A stretch of DNA of 57,167 nt from Capnocytophaga catalasegens (GCF_026005215.1 NZ_BPMA01000057.1:1-57167), one strand, 5' to 3'. Numbered from the stretch's first letter, positions 26,354 through 36,503 are shown. A program made the numbers and translations. The notes: generated by a model from the letters alone, not told the origin.

Positions 26354-27991
26354 ATGCTTTCAGTAAACGGATTAACCGTAGAATTTGGCGGTACTACACT
26401 TTTTTCCGATGTGTCTTTTGTAATCAATCCAAAAGACCGAATTGCTCTTATGGGGAAAAATGGAGCCGGAAAATCAACTTTACTCAAAATATTAGCTGGC
26501 GTGCGTGAGCCTTCGCGTGGAAACATTTCTTACCCGAAAGATTTTACCATTGCTTACCTTCCGCAACATCTGATGACCAACGATGGTCGTACCGTGTTTG
26601 AAGAAACCGCTCAGGCGTTTGCCCATTTGCATCAAATGGAAAAACGTATCGAAGAACTCAATAACGAACTTACCGTTCGTACCGATTACGAATCCGATGA
26701 ATATATGAAACTCATCGAAGAAGTATCGGCATTGAGCGAAAAGTTTTACAGCATTGAAGCTACAAATTTTGAAGCTGATATCGAAAAAACACTCCTCGGA
26801 TTGGGCTTTACCCGTGAAGATTTTCATCGAAAAACCGAAGAATTTAGTGGTGGTTGGCGTATGCGTATCGAACTTGCCAAGTTGCTTTTGCAAAATCCTG
26901 ATGTATTACTTCTGGACGAACCTACCAACCACTTAGACATCGATTCTATCGAATGGTTTGAAGATTTTTTGATAAATACCGCCAAGGCTGTAGTGCTAAT
27001 TTCGCACGATAGAGCCTTTGTAGATAATATTACTAATCGTACCATTGAAGTTACAATGGGTCGCATTTACGATTATAAAGCCAAATATTCGCACTACCTC
27101 GAACTCCGTAAAGAACGCCGAGCACAACAGCAAAAGCAGTTTGAAGACCAACAAAAAATGATTGCCGAAACCAAGGAGTTCATTGAGCGATTTAAGGGAA
27201 CGTATTCGAAAACTTTGCAGGTGCAGTCGCGTGTGAAAATGTTGGAAAAATTAGACATCATCGAAGTAGACGAAGAAGATACATCGGCATTGCGATTGAA
27301 ATTTCCACCTTCGCCACGTTCGGGAAATTACCCCGTAATTGCCGAAGATATAGGCAAATCGTATGGCGACAAAAAAGTATTCTCCAATGCCAATTTCACC
27401 ATCAAGCGAGGCGAAAAAGTTGCCTTAGTAGGGCGTAATGGCGAAGGGAAATCAACCTTTGTAAAATGTTTGATGCAAGAAATAGACCACGAAGGTACGC
27501 TCACTCTTGGACATAACGTACAAATAGGGTATTTTGCCCAAAATCAAGCATCTTTACTCAATGAAGAATTGTCTGTTTTCCAGACCATTGACGATATTGC
27601 CAAAGGAGATATTCGCACCAAAATCCGCGATATACTCGGAGCGTTTATGTTCGATAAAGAAGCCAGCGAAAAGAAAGTTAAAGTACTTTCGGGCGGAGAA
27701 CGTACGCGTTTGGCAATGATTAAATTATTGCTTGAACCGGTAAATCTGTTGATTTTAGACGAGCCTACCAATCATCTGGATATGCGAACGAAAGATATTC
27801 TAAAACAAGCTCTTAACGATTTTGACGGAACGCTTATTGTGGTGTCGCACGATCGCGATTTTTTAGACGGATTGGTGAGCAAAGTATATGAATTTGGAGG
27901 CGGACGCATTACCGAACACCTCGAAGATATTTATGGTTTCTTACAGAAAAAGAAAATGGAAAACTTTCGACAAATCGAAACTAAGAAATAA
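26354..27991 (+). CDS. ABC-F family ATP-binding protein (ribosome-associated)
   Basis: A 545-residue soluble protein with two ABC ATPase domains and no membrane segment, as in the ABC-F family (EttA, Uup, YbiT, YheS), which acts on the ribosome. Domain 1 has Walker A GKNGAGKST (34-42), signature FSGGWRMRIELAK and Walker B LLLDEPTNHLD. The linker with RRAQQQKQFEDQQKM is the charged P-site tRNA-interaction motif. Domain 2 has GRNGEGKST, LSGGERTRLAM and LILDEPTNHLD. Which ABC-F subgroup it belongs to, housekeeping or antibiotic-protection, cannot be settled by eye. An 18-bp palindromic terminator follows. Confidence 0.9.
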   Translation: MLSVNGLTVEFGGTTLFSDVSFVINPKDRIALMGKNGAGKSTLLKILAGVREPSRGNISYPKDFTIAYLPQHLMTNDGRTVFEETAQAFAHLHQMEKRIEELNNELTVRTDYESDEYMKLIEEVSALSEKFYSIEATNFEADIEKTLLGLGFTREDFHRKTEEFSGGWRMRIELAKLLLQNPDVLLLDEPTNHLDIDSIEWFEDFLINTAKAVVLISHDRAFVDNITNRTIEVTMGRIYDYKAKYSHYLELRKERRAQQQKQFEDQQKMIAETKEFIERFKGTYSKTLQVQSRVKMLEKLDIIEVDEEDTSALRLKFPPSPRSGNYPVIAEDIGKSYGDKKVFSNANFTIKRGEKVALVGRNGEGKSTFVKCLMQEIDHEGTLTLGHNVQIGYFAQNQASLLNEELSVFQTIDDIAKGDIRTKIRDILGAFMFDKEASEKKVKVLSGGERTRLAMIKLLLEPVNLLILDEPTNHLDMRTKDILKQALNDFDGTLIVVSHDRDFLDGLVSKVYEFGGGRITEHLEDIYGFLQKKKMENFRQIETKK

Positions 27992-28021
27992 TAATCAACC
28001 ACAAGAAATATCTTTATTGAT

Positions 28022-28059
28022 AACAAAAAAACTATCTGATTTCAGATAGTTTTTTTGTT
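28022..28059. terminator. Bidirectional terminator between convergent ABC-F and HIT genes
   Basis: Perfect 18-bp palindromic stem (28022-28039 with 28042-28059) with a 2-nt loop. The inner part is ACTATCTGA/TCAGATAGT. The outer part is A runs pairing with T runs, so it can stop transcription from both sides. Confidence 0.9.
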
Positions 28060-28181
28060 AGATATTATTAAATCTATTCTTAGAAGATTACAGATTTGGC
28101 AATATCTGAGTAATATAATAACCCAAACTACGAATACTTGTAAAGTTTATAAAATCTGTACAATAAATCGTATTTTTTTGA

Positions 28182-28571
28182 TTATAAAAATTGTTTTATT
28201 TTTTCTGCAATTTCTTGAAATTCTTGTCCAGATAAAGTTATTTTTTTCTGAAAAGTCATTTCGTGCATTTCGTTAATCGGAATTAAATGTATGTGAGCGT
28301 GTGGAATTTCAAGCCCAACCACAGCCATTCCTACTCGGTTGCAAGGTACAGTTTTTTCTAAAGCTTTGGCTATTTTGTACGAGAAATTCATCAGGTGTTC
28401 ATATACATTTTGGTCCAAATCAAAGAGTTTATCAATTTCTTGTTTGGGTACACAAAGTGTATGCCCTTTGGCATTAGGATTGATATCCAAAAAAGCAATA
28501 CAATATTCATCTTCAGCTATTTTATAGCTTGGAATCTCTCCTTTGATTATTTTTGTAAAAATACTACTCAT
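28182..28571 (-). CDS. HIT-family nucleotide hydrolase
   Basis: A 129-residue cytoplasmic protein of the histidine-triad family (HinT/PKCI type). The triad HAHIHLIP gives His91, His93 and His95, where the middle His region forms the AMP-enzyme intermediate. The N-terminal part matches the family (MSSIFTKIIKGEIPSYKI, AFLDINPNAKGHTLCVPK). Such enzymes hydrolyse adenosine phosphoramidates and related nucleotides. It starts 9 bp after greA on the same strand, so it is the second gene of a greA-HIT operon. Confidence 0.92.
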   Translation of the reverse strand: MSSIFTKIIKGEIPSYKIAEDEYCIAFLDINPNAKGHTLCVPKQEIDKLFDLDQNVYEHLMNFSYKIAKALEKTVPCNRVGMAVVGLEIPHAHIHLIPINEMHEMTFQKKITLSGQEFQEIAEKIKQFL

Positions 28572-28580
28572 GGCAAATTA

Positions 28581-29051
28581 TTATCTTGTAATTTCAATAA
28601 TTTCCATTTGTATAGTTCCGTTAGGGACTTTTATTTCGGCAATATCACCTACCGATTTGCCCAAAAGACCTTTTCCGATAGGAGAACTAACAGATATTTT
28701 TCCTGATTTTAGGTCTGCTTCACTCTCTGCCACCAAAGTGTAGGTCATAACAGCATTGTTAGTTTTGTTTTTGATTTTGACAGTGGAAAGAACCAGCACT
28801 TTGGAGGTATCAAGTTGCGATTCGTCAATAATACGAGCATTTGATACAAGCTCTTCCATTTTGGCTATTTTCAATTCCAAAAGTCCTTGTGCCTCTTTGG
28901 CGGCATCGTATTCTGCATTTTCTGATAAATCTCCTTTGTCGCGAGCCTCAGCAATAGCTTGTGAAGCTTTGGGGCGTTCCACATCACGCAGATAATCTAA
29001 CTCTGCTTTCAATTTCTTGAATCCTTCTTCTGTGTAATATGATACTTTCAT
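28581..29051 (-). CDS. greA: Transcription elongation factor GreA
   Basis: A 156-residue factor that enters the secondary channel of RNA polymerase and stimulates cleavage of backtracked RNA. The N-terminal coiled coil (about 1-75) carries the tip DKGDLSENAEYDAA with the catalytic acidic residues. The C-terminal FKBP-like domain includes SPIGKGLLGKSVGD. Length matches E. coli GreA (158). The promoter at 29119-29149 lies upstream, and a terminator-like hairpin stands between promoter and gene. This suggests control by premature termination. Confidence 0.95.
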   Translation of the reverse strand: MKVSYYTEEGFKKLKAELDYLRDVERPKASQAIAEARDKGDLSENAEYDAAKEAQGLLELKIAKMEELVSNARIIDESQLDTSKVLVLSTVKIKNKTNNAVMTYTLVAESEADLKSGKISVSSPIGKGLLGKSVGDIAEIKVPNGTIQMEIIEITR

Positions 29052-29071
29052 AAACGATTATATTTTAAATT

Positions 29072-29113
29072 AAAAAAAGAGAAAATCCTCTTTTTGGAAA
29101 GAGAGGATTTTCT
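29072..29113 (-). terminator. Terminator-like hairpin in the greA leader, also at the end of the SusC/D operon
   Basis: Arms 29080-29091 and 29102-29113 form a perfect 12-bp stem with a 10-nt loop. On the minus strand it is followed after one base by seven Ts (29072-29078). It is oriented leftward, downstream of the SusD gene stop (29207) but also downstream of the greA promoter, so any greA transcript must pass through it. The T run ends about 20 bp before the greA start. Confidence 0.8.
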
Positions 29114-29118
29114 GCGTG

Positions 29119-29149
29119 CAAAGATACAAATTATATTTTGGTATCCAAA
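29119..29149 (-). promoter_or_regulatory. Promoter of greA
   Basis: The minus strand has TTTG (29149-29146), a 19-bp spacer and TATCTTTG (29126-29119). This is a full consensus match. The predicted transcription start is at about 29113, exactly where the leader hairpin begins. Confidence 0.75.
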
Positions 29150-29206
29150 AAATATTTATAATAAAAACATTTTTCCTTTGTTTACACTACTTAACGGGAA
29201 TCTTTT

Positions 29207-30523
29207 TTACAAATTTTTATTGTTTTGGATAGCTTCTTTTGGAAAAGGAATTGTATAACGAGGGTCGTTGGCTTGCAAGGTATGAGTTTGTCCGTTCAAA
29301 GTGTGATTGATTTGTTTTTGATTGGTACGACGCAAGTCAAACCAGCGATGTCCTTCAAAAGCCAATTCACGCATACGCTCGTTTAATATTTCGTTTATCA
29401 AATCATTTCCTGAAAGAGTATTGATGTGTTGCTCTATGGTAGCGTAATGCGTTGTCGAATATCGATTTTTGAGCAGAATCAAAAGTGTATTTTTGGCGGA
29501 AGATTCATTACCTAAACGGGCTTCACTCTCGGCTTTGTTAAGATATAATTCGGCAGTTCGGAAAGAACATTTGAACGAGTCGTTCCCTGCTTTGGAAACT
29601 TTATATTTTCCCGAATCGGAAGTCATATATGTAGCAAAACGCAAGTCGTTAGTTGTATCATACATTGCAATTAACTCATCAGAAACGAATGAAGCTTTTT
29701 GTAATTGTAAGGTAAAAGTATTCTCCAAAGCCAAGAGTGATTCAACAGAGTTGTATGCAGAAGGCTGAGTTTGAGAATTATTTAAATCGACCAGCGAATT
29801 GTTGATGCTCAGAGCTTTATTTGCATAGCTGACCGAAGAAGTATATTCTCCCATATGCAAATATACTCGTGCTGCAAGTGCATATAAATTAGCTCGTGCA
29901 AAGCGATAGTTGAGCCCAACTTCCCATGTGTTTTGTTGCATTAGACTTTCTGCTTTTTGTATGTCAGAAAGAATTTGGTCATAAGTTGCTTGTACAGACG
30001 CTTTTGGGAAATCTTGTTCCAAATCGACTATAAGGTTTATGGGTACACCGCTATCTGTTGCTGCTGTAAGTTTATTATAAGACCTGGCATACATAGAAAT
30101 AAGCGAAAAATAATTGTATGCTCGTAGCGCATAGGCCTCTGCTATAAGTTGGTTTTTCTCAGGAGAATCAGGCATTCTACTTTGACCTGAGTTAATAGTT
30201 TCATTAGCATAAAAGATAGATTTGTAGAAATCTTCATACGGATATTGTAATGTTTGGGTAGTGGTTATTACATCTTCCCAAATATAAATATTTTGAAATA
30301 CAGGGAAATTATCATCGTTTGTATTAGCTGTTAGTTCATCAGAGCGAAAAGCTACATTCGATTTATATTTTGGAAAAATATTGTACCCAGAATTGAGCAA
30401 TTGACGAAAATCTTCTGTTGTAGAGGGGACAACCATTCCTTTGGGTTCAATATCTAAGAATTTGTCGCAGCTACTTAGTGTAATAACTCCTCCTATTAGT
30501 AAAAATTGATATAATTTTTTCAT
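29207..30523 (-). CDS. SusD/RagB-family outer-membrane lipoprotein
   Basis: A 438-residue surface lipoprotein with lipobox LSSC (Cys19), then DKFLDIEPKG, the usual SusD/RagB start. The helical TPR-like body includes AYALRAYNYFSLISMYA (about residue 130), FRTAELYLNKAESEARLGN and the C-terminal block ELAFEGHRWFDLRRTN. It forms the lid over the partner SusC barrel and binds the substrate. It is the last gene of the metalloprotease-SusC-SusD operon and starts 12 bp after SusC. The company of a protease and not glycosidases suggests a peptide or protein ligand, as for RagB. Confidence 0.92.
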   Translation of the reverse strand: MKKLYQFLLIGGVITLSSCDKFLDIEPKGMVVPSTTEDFRQLLNSGYNIFPKYKSNVAFRSDELTANTNDDNFPVFQNIYIWEDVITTTQTLQYPYEDFYKSIFYANETINSGQSRMPDSPEKNQLIAEAYALRAYNYFSLISMYARSYNKLTAATDSGVPINLIVDLEQDFPKASVQATYDQILSDIQKAESLMQQNTWEVGLNYRFARANLYALAARVYLHMGEYTSSVSYANKALSINNSLVDLNNSQTQPSAYNSVESLLALENTFTLQLQKASFVSDELIAMYDTTNDLRFATYMTSDSGKYKVSKAGNDSFKCSFRTAELYLNKAESEARLGNESSAKNTLLILLKNRYSTTHYATIEQHINTLSGNDLINEILNERMRELAFEGHRWFDLRRTNQKQINHTLNGQTHTLQANDPRYTIPFPKEAIQNNKNL

Positions 30524-30535
30524 AATAATTAAAAT

Positions 30536-33500
30536 TTAAAAAGTTAAATTAACTCCCATAGTTATTGACTTGGCTATGGGTTGAGCGTAGATGTTTCCAA
30601 AAGTTTCAGGGTCAAAAAAACCATTATAATCTGTACTGAAAACAAATAAATTACGCCCTTCTATATTAAATCGGAATGACTCAAACCCTATACGTTTTAC
30701 AACATCTTTGGGTAATGAATATCCTAATCGGATACTGGTAATACGCATATAACTAATATCTTGAACCCATGTGTCAAGTCTGGAAATAGTAGAAATACCA
30801 TTGGTAGCGTCTGTACCTGAAAGCCATTGATATGCCATAAACGAATCGCTACCATTCAAGAAAGTGTTTTCCCCAATAATACGAGGCATTGTAGTTTGTG
30901 TGTTATCAGGAGTCCAAGCATTAAGAATATCTCGTGAATAATTAAATCCTTTATCAACTTGAGAAGGATCATAAGGAATATTGCGAACCATTGTTCGTTT
31001 TATGTTGAAATTAGCATTGATGGACAAATCAAAATCTTTATAACGAAACGTATTGATAATTCCACCAGAGTATTTAGGGTCTTTATCACCAACATATGTA
31101 TAAAGCTCTCTGATTTGAGGTTCTTTAAGTTCTGTTGCAGTCATTACACCTGGAAAGAAGGAAGCCCAAGGGTCGTATAGTTTGAAAAACTCTACCAAAG
31201 AAACGTCTTTACCTGATTTATCAATAAAAATAGGTAATCCTTCAGCATCTAATCCATTGGTTTTGAAAGCAAAAACAGCATTTACAGGAAGTCCTTCTCG
31301 CGATGGGATACGTTCATTATCACGCACTTGCATACGTTCTACTTTACTTTTGTTATGTGCGAGACTTATTGTTGTTGTCCAATCAAAGTTTTCTTTGCGA
31401 ACATTGTGTGTAGTTAGTGTAAGTTCAAAACCTTTATTACTAACTTCTGCCCAGTTAATAGACGAATAATTAAATCCATTTTCTAAGGCAAGAGCACGTT
31501 GTCCTATCAGGTCAGAACTGATACGGCTATAAATATCACCCGATAAACGGATACGATTGTTAAAAAAGCCAGCATCTAAACCAGCATTGTAATTGGTTGT
31601 TTTTTCCCAACGAAGTTTGTCATTAGGAGGAGAAGTTACCGTGATGATGGTTTGTGGTGAATTAGGCAAAATATTTGTTGAATCATATGTTCCAACTACA
31701 TAAGGATATGTGTTTTTATCTATATTTCCTTGTAATCCGTATGAAGCTCTTAAACGTAAATAAGGTAAAATAGTACTACCTTGTAAAAAATTTTCTTCGG
31801 AAATTAACCATGAACCCGAAACTGCCCACAGAGGCAAATACTTGTATTTTGGATCTACTCCAAAAAGATTAGAGCCATCGTAACGAAGACTTCCAAAAAG
31901 TGTATATCGATGTTTATACGTGTAAGAAGCTGTTGTATAGAAAGATACAAAAGCATTTTCTACTTCATTCTTACTATATTGTTTAAACATTGAAGAATTC
32001 GCTTCACTACTATTGGGATTGAATATGAGAGGTTTAGTAGTCAGATTTTTGTCATTGTAACCAAAGCCTTTGGTATGAATAGTTTTTGATTGATTACGAC
32101 GCAATTCTACACCAGCAAACAAATCTATTTCGTGTTTGTTATTTAGTTCAAGAGTATATTGTAAATTATTTTTCCAATTGTACTGGAAAAAGTTTGTATT
32201 CCAATTTTGAATAATACCCCCATCAGGTAAAAAGTATTTGAAGCTACTTGAAGAACTATCCCAATATCTTGTATTTGCTCGATATTTTCGTGTAAAATAA
32301 GTTTCTTTTTGAGCTGTTTTTTCCGTAGCATCTGCATCAAGCTGAATCCCCAATTGAGAGGTAAAAGTCAAGTTTTTCAATATTTTATATTCAGCATCAA
32401 TAATAGCTTTTATAGCTTGATTTTTCAGTTGATAATCAGTTGAAGAACGTTCTTCTAAGAAGTTGAAAGGCAAATAAATATCATCTAATCCTCGAATGTC
32501 TTGGTCATATACATACGACAAATCATTATTCAAAGGAATATAATAAGGATTTGCATCACGCGAATATTTAGAAGGGTTTGTAAAAGAACCAGTATCAGTT
32601 ACATATGATTTTCGATTAGTTTGTGAACCTAATAAAGAAATACCAGTTTTAAATCGGTCATTGAAACGATATGTATTGCTAAGCGATACGTTATAACGTT
32701 CGAATCCAGTACCTATAGTTGTTCCTTCTTCGTTGTAATAACCCAAAGAAAAGTAATAATCAGCTTTTTCTCCTCCACCTGAAAAACTTGCAGTATATTG
32801 TTTGTTGAAGGTAGAACGATACAATAATTTATCCCATGCTGTGTATTGATTTTTGAGTGAATTGATAGCGTTTTGCGTATTGGTTGAAAGGGCATTGAAT
32901 CCTTGTGACTGATATGTATTATATTCATTAGCATTGTTAAGGATTCGATATACTTCTCCTTTGTCTGTTCTGAATGATAAGTCATTACGTGATGCCATAG
33001 CCAATTCAAAGTCAACTTTTTCAGCAGAATTCATCAAATTGAGTTTGCTAAAATCAGGGCGTTGTGTAACGAAAGTGTTTGCCGAAATATTGATTTTCAT
33101 GCTTCCTTTTCGTCCTTTTTTAGTTGTGATAACAATTACACCATTGGCAGCACGTGCTCCATAAATAGCAGTAGCGGCAACGTCTCTAAGTATTGTAATA
33201 TCTTGAATATCATCAGGATTGAGCCCCGCAATAGAATAACTTCTAAGTTCATCAATGCTACTTTTCTCTGACAAATCAGGTACTTCATTTCCTTCCAAAG
33301 GTAGTCCATCAATTACCCAAAGAGGGTCTTGTGGTCCGTCAAGAGAGGCTGTTCCTCTAATTCGTATTTTGGATAATTCGCCCGGAGAACCTGTCTCTAC
33401 TGTAGTAACCAAACCAGCTACTTGTCCTTGCAAAAGTTGGTCTATGCTTGCTACACCTGCTTGTTGTAGATCTTTGGATTCTATTTTGGCAATAGAAGCA

Positions 33501-33898
33501 GTAAGTTTACGTTTTTCTATCTTCTGATAACCAGTAACAACTACTTCTTGTAAAGTATTCGTTTCTTCTTCTAAAACAATAACATAATGAGTTTTGTTAG
33601 ATATCGAAATAATTTTAGTTTGAAAACCAATAAAACTTACAGCGATTTGCTTGGTTCCTTTGGGTAGTGAAAGACTAAAATTTCCGTCAAAATCAGTAAT
33701 AACTCCTACACCAACACTCTCTATCAAACCATCAATGTTAGATTGATTGGTAATAGTTTTTGAAGGAATAAATACCGAAGCCCCAGCCAAGGGCAATTTA
33801 TCAGACGCAGCAGTTACGTTTCCTGTAATAGTTTGTGCTTGTATATAACTGATTGATACAAAGCATACTAATAACCACCATTTTTGTAAATAGTTCAT
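30536..33898 (-). CDS. SusC/RagA-family TonB-dependent transporter
   Basis: A 1120-residue outer-membrane transporter. Signal peptide to about residue 21 (SYIQAQ), carboxypeptidase-like domain (about 22-115), then the TonB-linked signature EVVVTGYQKIEKRKLTASI and plug (LLQGQVAGLVTT, RIRGTASLDGPQDPLWVIDG, AATAIYGARAANGVIVITTK). The barrel ends TMGVNLTF. Together with the downstream SusD it forms a pedal-bin importer. It follows the metalloprotease gene by 55 bp with no separate promoter box. Overall layout resembles RagAB-type peptide importers, but the ligand is not proven. Confidence 0.93.
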   Translation of the reverse strand: MNYLQKWWLLVCFVSISYIQAQTITGNVTAASDKLPLAGASVFIPSKTITNQSNIDGLIESVGVGVITDFDGNFSLSLPKGTKQIAVSFIGFQTKIISISNKTHYVIVLEEETNTLQEVVVTGYQKIEKRKLTASIAKIESKDLQQAGVASIDQLLQGQVAGLVTTVETGSPGELSKIRIRGTASLDGPQDPLWVIDGLPLEGNEVPDLSEKSSIDELRSYSIAGLNPDDIQDITILRDVAATAIYGARAANGVIVITTKKGRKGSMKINISANTFVTQRPDFSKLNLMNSAEKVDFELAMASRNDLSFRTDKGEVYRILNNANEYNTYQSQGFNALSTNTQNAINSLKNQYTAWDKLLYRSTFNKQYTASFSGGGEKADYYFSLGYYNEEGTTIGTGFERYNVSLSNTYRFNDRFKTGISLLGSQTNRKSYVTDTGSFTNPSKYSRDANPYYIPLNNDLSYVYDQDIRGLDDIYLPFNFLEERSSTDYQLKNQAIKAIIDAEYKILKNLTFTSQLGIQLDADATEKTAQKETYFTRKYRANTRYWDSSSSSFKYFLPDGGIIQNWNTNFFQYNWKNNLQYTLELNNKHEIDLFAGVELRRNQSKTIHTKGFGYNDKNLTTKPLIFNPNSSEANSSMFKQYSKNEVENAFVSFYTTASYTYKHRYTLFGSLRYDGSNLFGVDPKYKYLPLWAVSGSWLISEENFLQGSTILPYLRLRASYGLQGNIDKNTYPYVVGTYDSTNILPNSPQTIITVTSPPNDKLRWEKTTNYNAGLDAGFFNNRIRLSGDIYSRISSDLIGQRALALENGFNYSSINWAEVSNKGFELTLTTHNVRKENFDWTTTISLAHNKSKVERMQVRDNERIPSREGLPVNAVFAFKTNGLDAEGLPIFIDKSGKDVSLVEFFKLYDPWASFFPGVMTATELKEPQIRELYTYVGDKDPKYSGGIINTFRYKDFDLSINANFNIKRTMVRNIPYDPSQVDKGFNYSRDILNAWTPDNTQTTMPRIIGENTFLNGSDSFMAYQWLSGTDATNGISTISRLDTWVQDISYMRITSIRLGYSLPKDVVKRIGFESFRFNIEGRNLFVFSTDYNGFFDPETFGNIYAQPIAKSITMGVNLTF

Positions 33899-33953
33899 GT
33901 CTTGATGTATTATATATGATTAGTTAAAATATTTAGTACTGAAATGATATTGA

Positions 33954-36482
33954 TTATTGTTTGAAAAATAAAGAAATCCGATCGACAAGGTCTTGATAGT
34001 GAGCTTTGGTCTGTTTATCTCCTTTTTTGTTTTTGATAAGACTAAGCACCTCTCGTAGTTCGTTACGTTTTAGAGTTGTTACTTCCGAAACACGTTTCAT
34101 CGAACTGAAATTGACCTGATTTAATTGAACAAAATCCTGAATATTAACACAATAAGAAGTATTTGTATTATCAAAATCTAATGACTTATTTGTTGTTTTT
34201 TCAAAAAGTTTTTGTGTAGAAACAATAAGTCCATCGACATAATTTTTTTGAGTCATTCGTTCTAAAATGGTTAAAGATTTTCCTTTTTTTGTGTTAGCAA
34301 AAATGTGATTGCGTAGCATTGAAAACAAATCTTTGGTAGTGAAAATGGTTTCTTTTTGAGGCTTAATTTCCATTTCGAGTAATCGTAATATACGTTCATC
34401 ATCTAATAATTCGTATAGTATTGAATATTGATATTCACGCGCTAGTGTATAGGGAGAGGTTTCAAAAGCTCCTATGGGAGTATCTTTGATAGCATACGTT
34501 TTTTGCAATATTTCTTGGTCAAAAAACAACCATTGAGGTAGTGTGAATACATGGGTATTGAGATATTCAACCGCTTCTTTCTGTCTTTGATATGGTACAG
34601 GAATGTATGTTTTTTGTCCGTCATTTTGTACCAAATTATTACGATACAATCCACCTATATTGTTCATTACGTGTCTGTTATATAATTGCCATTGGTTGAT
34701 GACTTCTGTATAGAGTTTTCCTGCTTTGTAATAATCAGCATCTTTTTCGGCTGTCCACTGCAGGATATGCTCGGTTACTCGTTGCAAATTTTTCAAACCA
34801 TATTGACTTGCTTTGACAGGGTCATCTCCCAAATCTTCTGACTGAGAACGTGGGTCTATAATGTTTTTGGAAGATTGTTGCTCTCCATAGAAATACAAAG
34901 GATTGCCACTATGCTTATTAACCCATTCTCGGAGCGTTTTTTCGGCTGTTTTTTCATCAGGAAACCACCGATACGCCCATTCAATAGCATATCGGTCATA
35001 AACTCCGATAGTTGGATTGATATTAGGTATGTTATCTTCGGGTTGTGCTACATAATTGTAACGAGCATAATCCATAATAGAAGGGGAAATCCCATTTTTT
35101 TCTACAAAAGAAGCAGAGCGAAGTGAATCAATGGGGTAAGCATTAGATGCTCCCATATTATGTTTAAGTCCCAAAGTGTGTCCTATTTCGTGCGAAGAAA
35201 CGAAACGAATAGACTCTCCCATAAGTTCATCACTAAACGTATTACTTTGAGCAAGTGGATTGATGCTTCCTGTTTGAACACGTATCCAATTATGCAAAGA
35301 AGTCATTACATTGTGCCACCAAACCACATCAGCTTCTATAATCTCACCACTGCGAGGGTCTACTACCGAAGGTCCCATGGCATTTGCCTTAGCAGAAGCC
35401 ACATAAGTGATTCCAGAATAACGAACATCGTCTAAATCAAAGTTATCATCGTTTGCATCGGCTTCTTTGGCTGTGATAGCATTTTTAAAACCTGCTTGCT
35501 CGAAGGCTTTGTTCCAGTCATTAACTCCTTGAATAATATATTTACGCCATTGCTTAGGTGTAGCTGGGTCTATGTAAAAAACAATTTGCTTTCGTGGAAC
35601 GACAAGTTCTCCTTGCAAGTAGCGTTGTATGTCTTCTTCTTTGGGTTCGAGTCGCCAACGGGTTACTGATTTTCTTTTTTCCATTGCGTGTTGTTTATCG
35701 TTAAAAAACCAATGTTTTTGAGTGAAATATCCTATACGTTCATCTTCAAAACGAGCTGGCATAGGAGTTTCTGGCAATAGAACCAAATTGCTTGTTACAC
35801 CAATAGTTATGGGAACATTTCCTCCTCCTTCATTGACCGAAGTGGTTAAATTGGAGCGAATAACTATATTTTGTGAAAAAGCTTTCATTGACTGAATTTG
35901 TGACAGATTTGTTTTTATTGATCCTCCCAATCCGGTATGAGTAAGTACATCATTAAAACTTTTTTCATTTCCATCAAAAACTTTATTAACTTTAACAACA
36001 ACAGCTGTGGAATCAGTATTATAAGTGTGAATATTAAAAAACTCAAGTATTGATGGTGCAAAATTGTCTTGTACAGAAAGTGTTATAGCGTCTTGTGCTG
36101 GTGAAAAAACAATAGGTTCAGAGGTTTTTACCCAGATTTTTTTAGAAATAGTATCTTTTTCAAACGTGATAATTTTGTTTTCAAAATTCATTCCTTTGTT
36201 AAGTCCGGCTTCATTCAACTGCATTGGGACTTGTGAAAGTTTATTTACAATCATAAAAGTTCTTTGTAAGAGCGAATCAGGAATTTCAAAATAATAATCT
36301 GTATCTTTCTGAATAATTGTAAAAAATCCTTTTTTGACTAATGATTTTTTGACCAACTCTTCGTATTTCTTTTCTTTATTCGTTTCAGTAGTATCTTTAG
36401 TCGTTTTGTCATTTTTCTTGGTTTGTGCCATTAGAGGCAGACTCATCAAGAAAAAAATTACCACATATTTGAGTGTATTCAT
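33954..36482 (-). CDS. Exported zinc metalloprotease (DUF5118-DUF5117-DUF4953 type)
   Basis: An 842-residue protein with a signal peptide ending near residue 19 (LPLMAQ). The catalytic motif HEIGHTLGLKH gives zinc ligands His431, His435 and His441 with catalytic Glu432, of the metzincin type, followed by a Met-containing SIMDYARYNY. Flanking regions match the Bacteroidota zinc-dependent metalloproteases with DUF5117/DUF5118 N-terminal and DUF4953 catalytic domains. No type IX C-terminal domain or lipobox is visible, so the enzyme may act in the periplasm. It is the first gene of the operon with SusC and SusD, which supports degradation of imported peptides. Confidence 0.9.
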   Translation of the reverse strand: MNTLKYVVIFFLMSLPLMAQTKKNDKTTKDTTETNKEKKYEELVKKSLVKKGFFTIIQKDTDYYFEIPDSLLQRTFMIVNKLSQVPMQLNEAGLNKGMNFENKIITFEKDTISKKIWVKTSEPIVFSPAQDAITLSVQDNFAPSILEFFNIHTYNTDSTAVVVKVNKVFDGNEKSFNDVLTHTGLGGSIKTNLSQIQSMKAFSQNIVIRSNLTTSVNEGGGNVPITIGVTSNLVLLPETPMPARFEDERIGYFTQKHWFFNDKQHAMEKRKSVTRWRLEPKEEDIQRYLQGELVVPRKQIVFYIDPATPKQWRKYIIQGVNDWNKAFEQAGFKNAITAKEADANDDNFDLDDVRYSGITYVASAKANAMGPSVVDPRSGEIIEADVVWWHNVMTSLHNWIRVQTGSINPLAQSNTFSDELMGESIRFVSSHEIGHTLGLKHNMGASNAYPIDSLRSASFVEKNGISPSIMDYARYNYVAQPEDNIPNINPTIGVYDRYAIEWAYRWFPDEKTAEKTLREWVNKHSGNPLYFYGEQQSSKNIIDPRSQSEDLGDDPVKASQYGLKNLQRVTEHILQWTAEKDADYYKAGKLYTEVINQWQLYNRHVMNNIGGLYRNNLVQNDGQKTYIPVPYQRQKEAVEYLNTHVFTLPQWLFFDQEILQKTYAIKDTPIGAFETSPYTLAREYQYSILYELLDDERILRLLEMEIKPQKETIFTTKDLFSMLRNHIFANTKKGKSLTILERMTQKNYVDGLIVSTQKLFEKTTNKSLDFDNTNTSYCVNIQDFVQLNQVNFSSMKRVSEVTTLKRNELREVLSLIKNKKGDKQTKAHYQDLVDRISLFFKQ

Positions 36483-36503
36483 TAGAATTTATTTTTAAAG
36501 CTA

